Source: Euryarchaeota archaeon UBA552
GTDB taxonomy: Archaea; Thermoplasmatota; Poseidoniia; Poseidoniales; Thalassarchaeaceae
Assembly (NCBI GenBank): GCA_002499585.1
Contig: DAMH01000011.1
Span: 7,518 to 71,517 of the forward strand
DNA: 64,000 nucleotides
Direction: 5' to 3'
Shown here: positions 35,630 through 42,929 of the stretch, piece by piece
Layout: the number at the start of each line of letters is the position of its first letter
Numbering within the stretch: position 1 is the stretch's first letter
Position numbers and translations under genes: made by a program
Notes under the pieces: model-generated
The model's database searches: none
Told to the model about the DNA's origin: nothing
Seen by the model: the letters and a program-made list of their open reading frames with translations, nothing else

Positions 35630-35809
35630 ATGCCAGATGGAACCCCAAACCCAAATTCTAAACATAGTAAATACTCAATAGAAGGTGACAAGCTAGTCAG
35701 AAAAGCACCTTTTTGCCCCAAGTGTGGGGATGGAATATTCCTAGCACAACACTCAGACAGGCTTTCCTGTGGGAAATGCGGTTACACTGCCTCTGACTCT
35801 GAAGAGTAA
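35630..35809 (+). CDS. rps27ae: 30S ribosomal protein S27ae
   Basis: S27ae is a zinc-binding small-subunit protein. I read 59 codons from ATG 35630: a charged N-terminal stretch (HSKYSIEGDKLVRKA), then a zinc ribbon with CPKC and CGKC about 15 residues apart, ending GYTASDSEE. It begins 5 bases after rps24e. Its last 28 bases overlap the 3' end of the convergent gene at 35782. The assignment rests on the zinc ribbon and the conserved cluster order. Confidence 0.92.
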   Translation: MPDGTPNPNSKHSKYSIEGDKLVRKAPFCPKCGDGIFLAQHSDRLSCGKCGYTASDSEE

Positions 35810-36714
35810 GGGCCCCACGAGACGACCTTCCCGTCGTTGCATACGCACCAATTATCATTGATCATCCCGACTCCTATTTCTCTCCTGGTGTGTAAAGTAA
35901 ATTCCCCGCCCGCTGTCGAGAATTCTCCGTCGTGTCTCCAACCTGTCCATCTCACAATCCCCTCGTTAACAAGCACGTCCAAGACAGGGCCAGGAAGGCC
36001 AGTAAAATCATGCTTTGAATTAAAATCGTGGTCCACTATGACAGCATGGCTTCCCCTCGTCATAATCATAATCCCGTGATCTCCAAGGTCAGAGGCCCTG
36101 TAAACTGGATCTCTGACCTTGAGAGTGCCTTGACTGAGTATCTCACCATTTTCAGATGATAATCTAAGCCACTCCCCTCCCTCCGATAGGACATTGAAAC
36201 CATGGTGACTGAAGCACATCGCGGCCACTCTGTCAGATATTCCTGAGCCCATTGCATTCTTCCAGGTTGGATATGGCGACCTCCACTTCTCATTCACCTT
36301 TATTTCGCCCTTGGTACCTGTAATCTCCATGCTGTATATCCCCAGACGGTGCAGGACGAAAATGAAATTGCTTCCCTCGGAGCATAAAGCCTCAAGCGTT
36401 CCCTCCAGAACTCTGTCCCACGAAAAAGGAAGAATGCTGCCGGTTGGGAGTTCAGGAATTTCTCCGGCTATGGAGGGCGTTTCAGGCTGTATTTCTATCA
36501 ACCCGATCTTTGACCCTAATGAGGGCGCTTGGGGTTGAGATGAGACAATCAAAACATCCTCGGCCAGTGCGGAGAGAGAAATCGAATCGATACTGGTCAA
36601 AGACTGTTTTGCAATGTTATTCTCTCGGTCGAGGACTGCCACGTTACCGTCGCCGCCGATCACCAATGTGGAGGAATTAGACCTGTGGACCCGGGATGGC
36701 GTGAACCCAAGCAT
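35782..36714 (-). CDS. Hypothetical beta-propeller-like protein, 310 aa
   Basis: I do not recognise a named family. The protein is strand-rich with repeated patterns of about 40-45 residues (STLVIGGDGNVAVLDRENN; NVLSEGGEWLRLSSENGEIL; CVCNDGKVVSWG). These resemble WD40- or PQQ-like propeller blades. No signal peptide or membrane helix is visible, so it is likely cytoplasmic. It overlaps rps27ae tail to tail by 28 bases and is divergent from dtdA with an 83-base gap. The frame is open across 310 codons with normal composition, which supports a real gene. Confidence 0.65.
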   Translation of the reverse strand: MLGFTPSRVHRSNSSTLVIGGDGNVAVLDRENNIAKQSLTSIDSISLSALAEDVLIVSSQPQAPSLGSKIGLIEIQPETPSIAGEIPELPTGSILPFSWDRVLEGTLEALCSEGSNFIFVLHRLGIYSMEITGTKGEIKVNEKWRSPYPTWKNAMGSGISDRVAAMCFSHHGFNVLSEGGEWLRLSSENGEILSQGTLKVRDPVYRASDLGDHGIMIMTRGSHAVIVDHDFNSKHDFTGLPGPVLDVLVNEGIVRWTGWRHDGEFSTAGGEFTLHTRREIGVGMINDNWCVCNDGKVVSWGPYSSESEAV

Positions 36715-36759
36715 GGCCGACGGTGAGGGTGGGTACAGTTGAACCTGCGCGCGAATGCG

Positions 36760-36777
36760 CTCACATGATATAGTGAG
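36760..36777 (+). promoter_or_regulatory. TATA box of dtdA flanked by a small dyad
   Basis: ATGATATA (36765-36772) lies about 26-33 bases before the dtdA ATG, consistent with a leaderless transcript. It is flanked exactly by CTCAC and GTGAG, a 5-bp inverted repeat. A factor bound there would cover the TBP site. The 5-bp arms are short and could be chance. Confidence 0.45.
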
Positions 36778-36797
36778 GGCGACTGTGGAGATATCCT

Positions 36798-37745
36798 ATG
36801 AGTACTCTGCTGGTCGTTTCGAGGTCCGACACAGCATCGATGTCACTAGGTCATGCTATTTGCAGTTCCTCAGACTTCGATCAGAAAGATAGCTCACTTG
36901 GAGATCTAATTGAATTTAGATCCATGGACGCCTTTATGATCACCATCGACAAAATACACCTGAATTCAGATTTCATTGGTTCGTTGCTTGAAGAGGAAAT
37001 AAACCACAAATTCGATGACGTGATCGTACTCTCCAGGCACTATTCAGAATCTGGCCGACCTGCGATGACAGTCCATCCAATCGGAGTAGTGACTGGCGTG
37101 AAACTCGGTGAAATCGGGCTATCTGGAGGGTTATTTGGAACACTCGTACCTCCAAATCCAAAAATGAGTTGGTTCTTATCTGAAATAAATCGCGTGGGAC
37201 GAGTTGACCCAAGGCTAGAGAACTTCGACTTGACTATCGAAGCCACTCACCATGGGCCGGTGATGTCCCTGCCCACCATGTATCTGGAAATTGGTTCAAC
37301 TGAGTTACAGTGGTCTGACCCCTATCTTGCAAACATATGGTCGGACTTAATCACCAAGAGCTTATCCTCCTGTTTTATTGATGAAAAGCGAAGATGGATC
37401 CTCGGAATCGGCGGAGGCCACTACGCCCCACGCCACAGAGACATTGTGATTAGATCAGGTGAAATCATCGGCCACATCCTGCCCGGGTATAGTTTACCAA
37501 AAATCGATGATGACCTTCAGAAAGAGAAATTTGAGATCGTTCTTGAATCGGCCATTCAATCCATGATCGCCTCCAGGCCAGAGGCGGACATCATCGCGCA
37601 CTTCGACAGGAAGTCGATGAAGTCGTGGCAAAGAAAATGGCTAACAGAGAGACTGGCTCATTACGGTATCCCTGTGCTTCGGGGGAAACAAATACTACAA
37701 AACCCAGAAATCGATAAAGGCCTCTTTCCTCACAGCCGGTCATGA
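36798..37745 (+). CDS. dtdA: D-aminoacyl-tRNA deacylase, archaeal type (GEK1/DtdA)
   Basis: DtdA removes D-amino acids wrongly attached to tRNA, using zinc. The 315-residue protein has the family landmarks VIVLSRHYSESGRPAMTVH, EATHHGP (about residues 149-155), SDPYLANIWSDL and GGGHYAPRH. These supply the metal-binding histidines. Its stop overlaps the start of proline dehydrogenase by 4 bases. The start follows a TATA element at leaderless spacing. The length fits archaeal and plant GEK1 proteins. This enzyme replaces bacterial DTD and supports the archaeal assignment. Confidence 0.92.
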   Translation: MSTLLVVSRSDTASMSLGHAICSSSDFDQKDSSLGDLIEFRSMDAFMITIDKIHLNSDFIGSLLEEEINHKFDDVIVLSRHYSESGRPAMTVHPIGVVTGVKLGEIGLSGGLFGTLVPPNPKMSWFLSEINRVGRVDPRLENFDLTIEATHHGPVMSLPTMYLEIGSTELQWSDPYLANIWSDLITKSLSSCFIDEKRRWILGIGGGHYAPRHRDIVIRSGEIIGHILPGYSLPKIDDDLQKEKFEIVLESAIQSMIASRPEADIIAHFDRKSMKSWQRKWLTERLAHYGIPVLRGKQILQNPEIDKGLFPHSRS

Positions 37746-38716
37746 ACATGTTCGGCCGTGTGATTATGGCGTTCATGCCCATCACTCCTCGGGCCCTCGT
37801 CAGATTCTTTGCGCGCAGGTACGTTGCGGGGACTGAACTAAAAGATGCTTTGAAAGTAATGAGCGAACTGTCCTCTGAGAACACATCGTTCACTGTTGAC
37901 GTTCTGGGCGAGGACATATCCTCGATCGATGAGACAGAAAAATTTGTCAGGGAATACACCGACTTAATTTCAGCCATATCCAAATCAGAAATAGACGCGC
38001 ATGTCTCACTGAAACCCACTGCGTTCGGACTGGATATTGACTACGCCTTAGCAATAGAAAAATTATCTGAAATAGTAGAGATGGCAAACAAATCTGAGAT
38101 ATTCGTCCGGTTAGACATGGAGGACAGCAAACTAACTGAGCTCACTTTGAAAGCCACGGAGGATCTGTATAAAAAGGGGCATAACAACATCGGCGTGGTT
38201 CTTCAAGGTAGGATGTTCCGGACACCAGACGACCTCCGGAGAATCTCAAAGTCGATGGGCAAGGACGCAGATGTGAGAATTTGCAAAGGCATCTACTTAG
38301 AACCCCCCGACATAGCTCACACCAAGTATCAGGATATCGTAGATGCGACCGCTGAAGCAATTTCGTCTGCATTGGACCTCGGAATGTACGTTGGCATCGC
38401 AAGCCACGATATCCCTGTCATCGAAGCATCTCTAACCGAACTCCAGAACAGGGGCTTTCTACCGGACTTTCAAGACCCACGAGACCCTGTTCCCACCAAA
38501 AGGAATGGAAAGGGAAATGGTTACGAATTCCAGTTTCTACTAGGGGTGAGGGGCGATGTCAGGAGACGGCTGGCCTCAGAGGGCCATCTTACCCGTGTTT
38601 ACCTCCCATACGGTAAGCAATGGTACGAATACAGCATGAGAAGGCTCAGAGAAAACCCCGGTGTGGCGTGGCACGTGGCAAAATCAGTCATATTCCCGTG
38701 GACCAACAGAAGATAG
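37742..38716 (+). CDS. Proline dehydrogenase (monofunctional)
   Basis: This FAD enzyme oxidises proline to pyrroline-5-carboxylate. The 324-residue TIM-barrel protein shows DAHVSLKPTAFGLD, FVRLDMEDS, VRICKGIYLEPP and YVGIASHD. The diagnostic C-terminal patterns are YEFQFLLGV and VYLPYGKQWYEYSMRRLRENP. The start overlaps dtdA by 4 bases. No pyrroline-5-carboxylate dehydrogenase is in the window, so the second step must be encoded elsewhere. The gene fits an amino-acid-using heterotroph together with gdhA. All substrate-binding residues I can recognise are present. Confidence 0.92.
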   Translation: MNMFGRVIMAFMPITPRALVRFFARRYVAGTELKDALKVMSELSSENTSFTVDVLGEDISSIDETEKFVREYTDLISAISKSEIDAHVSLKPTAFGLDIDYALAIEKLSEIVEMANKSEIFVRLDMEDSKLTELTLKATEDLYKKGHNNIGVVLQGRMFRTPDDLRRISKSMGKDADVRICKGIYLEPPDIAHTKYQDIVDATAEAISSALDLGMYVGIASHDIPVIEASLTELQNRGFLPDFQDPRDPVPTKRNGKGNGYEFQFLLGVRGDVRRRLASEGHLTRVYLPYGKQWYEYSMRRLRENPGVAWHVAKSVIFPWTNRR

Positions 38717-38717
38717 A

Positions 38718-39308
38718 TCATTGGGCATGAAGGTACATCCGTCGAATATCCTCTGCGGCTCTGCGGCCTCCTAATGTGCGTCCCTTGCCTGTGTGAATAG
38801 CCCTGATCATCCAGACTCTCCCCTCCACTTCGATCAAACTCTCACATTGGAATATCGTGTCCGGAGTACATTCTATCGACGAAGACGTGCTGTGTTCCCC
38901 GTCAGTGAGTGTAAGGGGGATGATGACCCTGTCGACTCTCGTCGCCCAGCCCCTCTTGATTTCGTGAGCCAGCATGCTCCTCTTGGCCCTGCCGGCTTCG
39001 TCCTCGATCCGCGTCACTTCCCAATGAGAATCAATGTGTTCGAATTTGTCCCCTAGGCCAATGACCTCATCATCATCGGATTCGATTTCCTCAAAAAAAG
39101 AAATCTTGCCGTCGGAAAGTGTCATGGGGATTCTAACTATCTTGTTTGGTCGAATTTCCGCCGTACAAACATTACCGCAAAGCCCACATTTCAGCAGTAG
39201 GTCATATCCATCCCCAACTTTCTTCTCTCTGAGGACTGTGTGGTCTTCCTCCTCATCGCAGATAGAGCAGAATAACACTCTCTTGTCGGAATCACCCTCA
39301 CGTGACAT
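38718..39308 (-). CDS. HVO_0476-family zinc finger protein
   Basis: The 196-residue protein has an N-terminal zinc ribbon with CSIC and CGLCGN about 25 residues apart. Strand-rich segments follow (EIRPNKIVRIPMTLSDG, VDRVIIPLTLTDGEHS), and it ends in AAEDIRRMYLHAQ. This arrangement matches the archaeal HVO_0476-like family, whose role is unknown. A nucleic-acid-binding function is suggested only by the zinc ribbon. It converges on proline dehydrogenase with 1 base between the stops and is divergent from the methyltransferase-like gene. Confidence 0.7.
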   Translation of the reverse strand: MSREGDSDKRVLFCSICDEEEDHTVLREKKVGDGYDLLLKCGLCGNVCTAEIRPNKIVRIPMTLSDGKISFFEEIESDDDEVIGLGDKFEHIDSHWEVTRIEDEAGRAKRSMLAHEIKRGWATRVDRVIIPLTLTDGEHSTSSSIECTPDTIFQCESLIEVEGRVWMIRAIHTGKGRTLGGRRAAEDIRRMYLHAQ

Positions 39309-39386
39309 TCTTCTTCAGGGCACGGCTTCCTTTTTTCAAGTCGATGGAAAGGCATTGTTGATATCCCAGCCCGTTTTTCAAGTATC

Positions 39387-40157
39387 GTGGACGTTGGTGG
39401 TGGCATGCTCCCCATGAGGGGGGAGGGCGATATGCTTCTTGCATTAGTTGCGGCCGATGAGGCCCTCGATTCAGGGGAGCCTGAGATAGCAGCCAACATT
39501 GGCCAACAGATGCTTCACATGGACCTCACTATACTTCCGAGGTCTGTCAGAACACGGATCAGGGACATCTCGGCCAGAATCAAACCAGAAAATGCCATTC
39601 TTGTGGGTGGCGGCATAGGACACATGTCGGCATGGCTCCTTGATGTCTGGACCTCAGAAAATCAGCATCGCCCGTCCTCCTTCAGAATAGTAGAGGAGGG
39701 GGGCAAGTTCGGAGTGATACTTGACAGATTGATCCGCAGGTATGATGCGGTATCTTGGACCTCTGTAATTTCCACTCCATGGACTGAGGTGGTCGCAGAG
39801 ACCTCGGCATGGAATGCAGCATCAGCGACAAATGAAGTCCCATCCATCAGCAAAGCACCACTTCCGTCACCAACCGGATTGGTGGTAATAGACGTGCCTG
39901 AAATACAACGGCCTGCCTTTTTGAGGTCCGCACTGGACATTATACAGGAGGATGGCGTCATCCTGATTCTGGAACCCGAAGTCCCGACTGGCGATGTAGG
40001 CGATTTCGAGCCAGGCAATCCTCAGACTGAAGCTCAGAGGCGTGTGGATGCATTTAATTCTTGGATGGCTGTAATCCGGGAAGCTGGTGCGCGCGGTTTC
40101 AAGTCTGCCTTCGTCGAGCTGTCGGGCGCCACGCTGGTTGTTCTTGTCGGCGCATAA
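39387..40157 (+). CDS. Rossmann-fold methyltransferase-like protein
   Basis: The central part looks like a class I SAM-binding fold. There is a glycine-rich loop AILVGGGIGHMSAWLL at about residues 70-85, an acidic second strand FRIVEEGG, and a late strand-helix-strand (GLVVIDVPE, LDIIQEDGVILILEP) as in O-methyltransferases or spermidine synthase-like proteins. A helical 60-residue N-terminal extension precedes it. The GTG at 39387 gives 256 residues; an ATG at 39405 is an alternative. Its last 124 bases overlap the convergent subtilase gene, which is unusual for this compact genome. The substrate is unknown. Confidence 0.6.
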   Translation: MDVGGGMLPMRGEGDMLLALVAADEALDSGEPEIAANIGQQMLHMDLTILPRSVRTRIRDISARIKPENAILVGGGIGHMSAWLLDVWTSENQHRPSSFRIVEEGGKFGVILDRLIRRYDAVSWTSVISTPWTEVVAETSAWNAASATNEVPSISKAPLPSPTGLVVIDVPEIQRPAFLRSALDIIQEDGVILILEPEVPTGDVGDFEPGNPQTEAQRRVDAFNSWMAVIREAGARGFKSAFVELSGATLVVLVGA

Positions 40158-41377
40158 TCCAACAAAGCCCCTGATAGTGATTCCGAGGATACTTTTGTTG
40201 TGGGCTGATAGAGTACTAAACCAGGGGCATGTAGGATTCCGTATCCAAAACGGTCGTCATGACTTGTCTGGCCTTCATTTTTTATTGATGAATCAGCAAT
40301 CCTATCCTTCATCTCTTCGATTTTCGTTCTGTCACCGTATCGTGCTAGGTCGGGCTCTCCTTGTATTGCTAGGGCGATAACCCCCGAGACCCAAGCAGTT
40401 GCTGCTGAGGTCCCGCTGGAATAACCATACCAACTCCCGCTGTTGCTCAATAAGACGGGTACTTCAGAGGCAGGGGCTATCACTTCGGGTTTCTTGTCAG
40501 GATCCTGTCTTGGTAAAATTGGGTTTGGCCAGATCCTTCCGTTGTTGTCCCCTCTTGAGCTGCCGGACCAAACATCTCCGTTGCGGTTCACCCCTCCGAC
40601 GCAAATAACATCCGAAACAGACCCTGGTGAGGCCACATCACCATCGTCATCCGCCCCGTCATTACCTGCAGCAGCCACAACAAAAACTCCTTGATCGAGC
40701 GCATCCTCCACCGCAGATTCCAATACGTCCAAGGTTATACCAATAAGACCGGGCCCCTGGTCGCCTCCGAGACTGAGGGATATTATGTCAGCCCCCTGAT
40801 CAACACACCACTCTACTGACTGAGCGATACCTTCGTCAGTACCGACACCACTTTTATCGATACCCTTTGCTATGAACAGGTCTGCGCCTTTGGATATCCC
40901 CCCGATGCCCTCCCTTGATGAAATGATCCCGGCCATCGCAGTACCGTGGCCTTGGTCGTCGTATGGCAATGACTCACCGTTTACAGCGTCGAACCACCCA
41001 GCTATTGTGACGCCCCTCATTCCAGGGTGACTAGGATTTATGCCTGAATCAACGACGCATATTGCCACGCCTGTACCATCTAAATCTGAGGGTATCTCGT
41101 CTAAGCCCGTCATTCGTTCGTAATCATCCTGCCATGCCACCAGAGTAGGGGGCGGCCCACCAAATATGACTCCATCCTCATCGAGGAGCCACAGAGCCAA
41201 GATCGAGATTGATAACGCAGTTATTAGGGTTGAAACTGCTGTTATCACATAAGGTAGAGCAGATGAAATCACCTTCCTCTTTTCTGTATCTGAAAAATCG
41301 GATATTCGGGAAGTATCAACTTCTGGGAGGCTTTCGTTATCCACCTGCAACACTCCAAGAAGCCATGATGTCACCAA
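40034..41377 (-). CDS. Membrane-anchored subtilisin-like serine protease (S8)
   Basis: The 447-residue protein has an N-terminal membrane helix at about residues 42-65, then a complete subtilase domain. D110 lies in VVDSGINPSHPG, H144 in DQGHGTAMAG, oxyanion N239 in AAAGNDG and nucleophile S324 in SGTSAATAWVSG. With the helix near the N-terminus, the catalytic domain is expected outside the cell, where it could feed on peptides or process the giant surface proteins. No classical propeptide is visible. The last 41 codons overlap the convergent methyltransferase-like gene and lie beyond the catalytic core. The start overlaps the stop of the upstream membrane-protein gene by 7 bases, suggesting one transcript. 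Confidence 0.9.
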   Translation of the reverse strand: MVTSWLLGVLQVDNESLPEVDTSRISDFSDTEKRKVISSALPYVITAVSTLITALSISILALWLLDEDGVIFGGPPPTLVAWQDDYERMTGLDEIPSDLDGTGVAICVVDSGINPSHPGMRGVTIAGWFDAVNGESLPYDDQGHGTAMAGIISSREGIGGISKGADLFIAKGIDKSGVGTDEGIAQSVEWCVDQGADIISLSLGGDQGPGLIGITLDVLESAVEDALDQGVFVVAAAGNDGADDDGDVASPGSVSDVICVGGVNRNGDVWSGSSRGDNNGRIWPNPILPRQDPDKKPEVIAPASEVPVLLSNSGSWYGYSSGTSAATAWVSGVIALAIQGEPDLARYGDRTKIEEMKDRIADSSIKNEGQTSHDDRFGYGILHAPGLVLYQPTTKVSSESLSGALLDYAPTRTTSVAPDSSTKADLKPRAPASRITAIQELNASTRL

Positions 41378-42552
41378 AGTTCCCCTTCGGTATAAAAATG
41401 GGTTTCAACGTGTGATTTAGTTCCACATGAACCACAAGCAATCACAGCATTGAGATTCTCGGAACAGATGGGGCATGCAGATCCAATCTCGCCCCTGCCT
41501 TCGCATTCTTCTGAAAGACAAACGACGGATACAACCCCTTCTTCATCACGAAGAGCGGCGCTGGAGACTCCGCAGTTTGGACACTTGCCGACCTCAGCGA
41601 CCCTATCTGACGTATCTTGCCCCTCAGATAGTATTCTAGCCAGCCTAGATTGAATCCCGCCGCTGGAATTTCCCATCATGAATTGAGGGTACCACGCGAC
41701 ATGAATCAAGAACAAGAATGCTAGGGTTCCCGTAGCGATGTGCATTATCACGATGCCTCCAAGATCGCCGGCAATGGGAGGGGGCCTCGCAATTGAATGT
41801 GCACCTGCCCAGGCACTTAGATTCAAGAATATCAGCCATAGAACCAGCGAAAAATTCCACAATAACAGACTGTGGTCTTCTTTCGCTGCTCTCATTTTCC
41901 GGGGATCTGGGTGCATGTGCATAACATCCACGTGAAAATCTCTAGTCTCCATAACAGACCTGCGAACGACCCCTATGGCTATGAAGAGCATAATCAGATT
42001 GGAAACCGTGAAACCAACCCATGAGGTGATACCCGATCCAAATGGGAAATAGGGGTCGCTGGCGTGACTTGCGATCTGTCCGTATTCGACTGTCAATATC
42101 CCAAATACGAGGTAAATCATATTCTCTCTCATTAGTGGAAATATCGCCATCAACAGGAGGTACGAGGCCATGGTTATGATCAAAGACAGAAACGAAAGTA
42201 TCAACGCCCCACCTGAAACATGAAGAAATCCGCTTTCAGAACCGAAGATACCTCCTCTGTTGTAGTCACCACCGCTGGATAATTCTCCGCTGCCAAGATC
42301 CCACGAACCTAATATCAGACCAATCACGGCAAGCAAGAATGGGGCCATGTGGGTGAATCCAAGGGATGATCGAGCGGATCTGTAATTGAACAAAACCTGC
42401 CTAGTCAGCTTGTCGAGAGTGGACAAATATGGAAACTTCTCGCCAAAGTTTGTTGGAGGACTGACATCTGTCAGCCTTGTGTTCACATCGGCACCATGTC
42501 TCTGCACCCCCTCCTTGGCGGTCGAAGATTGAACTGCCCTAGACTCCTTCAT
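41371..42552 (-). CDS. Six-helix membrane protein with C-terminal double zinc ribbon
   Basis: I do not recognise the family. The 393-residue protein has about six membrane helices: FLLAVIGLILGSW, ALILSFLSLIITMASYLLL, IYLVFGILTVEYG, FTVSNLIMLFIAIGVV, SLVLWLIFLNLSAWA and IVIMHIATGTLAFLFLI. The cytoplasmic or loop part includes HVDVMHMHPDPRK. The last 75 residues carry two zinc knuckle sets: CPNCG with CLSEEC, then CPIC with CGSCG. The gene overlaps the subtilase gene and probably shares its transcript. An AT-rich ACAATATTT about 30 bases before the ATG may be the promoter. Histidines in helices 4 to 6 leave a redox or sensing role open. Confidence 0.65.
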   Translation of the reverse strand: MKESRAVQSSTAKEGVQRHGADVNTRLTDVSPPTNFGEKFPYLSTLDKLTRQVLFNYRSARSSLGFTHMAPFLLAVIGLILGSWDLGSGELSSGGDYNRGGIFGSESGFLHVSGGALILSFLSLIITMASYLLLMAIFPLMRENMIYLVFGILTVEYGQIASHASDPYFPFGSGITSWVGFTVSNLIMLFIAIGVVRRSVMETRDFHVDVMHMHPDPRKMRAAKEDHSLLLWNFSLVLWLIFLNLSAWAGAHSIARPPPIAGDLGGIVIMHIATGTLAFLFLIHVAWYPQFMMGNSSGGIQSRLARILSEGQDTSDRVAEVGKCPNCGVSSAALRDEEGVVSVVCLSEECEGRGEIGSACPICSENLNAVIACGSCGTKSHVETHFYTEGELW

Positions 42553-42616
42553 CGTTCGTCTGTGGAAACACCACCATTTGGAAATATTGTATGTAGGACA
42601 GTCTTGGGAGGAGTTT

Positions 42617-42702
42617 TGGCGCCGAGACGGAGATTTGAACTCCGGAGGGAAAATCCCACATGATTTCCAGTCATGCGCAATACCAGGCTATGCGACCTCG
42701 GC
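42617..42702 (-). tRNA. tRNA-Ser(GGA)
   Basis: The minus strand folds as a class II tRNA. The acceptor stem is GCCGAGG/TCTCGGC with one G-T pair. The anticodon stem CATGA/TCATG closes loop CTGGAAA (anticodon GGA). A long variable arm follows, then T arm CGGAG-TTCAAAT-CTCCG. Discriminator G and an encoded CCA (42619-42617) end the gene. It is divergent from tRNA-Thr, 98 bases away. Confidence 0.95.
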
Positions 42703-42723
42703 AGACGGACGATGCGAATCTGT

Positions 42724-42762
42724 GTTGAGGTTTGAGTGTGTTGATAGAACATACTCCTCAAC
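42724..42762. repeat. 15-bp bulged dyad between divergent tRNA genes
   Basis: GAGTGTGTT (42734-42742) pairs with AACATACTC (42748-42756) around a 5-base loop, with one G-T pair. Outside a 4-base bulge, GTTGAG (42724-42729) pairs with CTCAAC (42757-42762). The element lies midway between tRNA-Ser and tRNA-Thr. It may be a protein-binding dyad or an RNA hairpin; the function is unknown. Confidence 0.5.
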
Positions 42763-42768
42763 GCAGCG

Positions 42769-42776
42769 ATTAAATC
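42769..42776 (+). promoter_or_regulatory. Candidate TATA box of tRNA-Thr
   Basis: ATTAAATC lies 25-32 bases before the mature 5' end of tRNA-Thr, a usual distance for an archaeal tRNA promoter. Confidence 0.45.
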
Positions 42777-42800
42777 AACCTCACGAGCCCATTACTCAGC

Positions 42801-42875
42801 GCCACTGTGGCTTAGGGGTATAGCGTCGCCTTGGTAAGGCGAAGGTCGGGGGTTCAATTCCCCCCAGTGGCTCCA
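42801..42875 (+). tRNA. tRNA-Thr(GGT)
   Basis: The acceptor stem GCCACTG/CAGTGGC, D arm, anticodon stem TCGCC/GGCGA with loop TTGGTAA (anticodon GGT) and T arm GGGGG-TTCAATT-CCCCC give a standard class I tRNA. Discriminator T and encoded CCA end it at 42875. No intron is present. The giant surface-protein gene starts 54 bases downstream. Confidence 0.96.
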
Positions 42876-42900
42876 AAAAAAAACCAATTCATTCGTAGGA

Positions 42901-42910
42901 TTCATATTCC
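42901..42910 (+). promoter_or_regulatory. Candidate TATA box of the 2401-aa gene
   Basis: TTCATATTCC is centred about 25 bases before the ATG at 42930, in the 54-base gap after tRNA-Thr. The spacing fits a leaderless transcript. Confidence 0.4.
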
Positions 42911-42929
42911 TATCACTCCTCTTCACCTC

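Noticed and set aside
36760..36777. Strong operator claim for the dyad around the dtdA TATA box
   Set aside because: The 5-bp arms are too short to claim a regulator site with confidence, so it was listed only as a promoter feature.
42831..42929. Upstream extension of the 2401-residue protein
   Set aside because: It lies partly inside tRNA-Thr, and the signal peptide begins only at ATG 42930.
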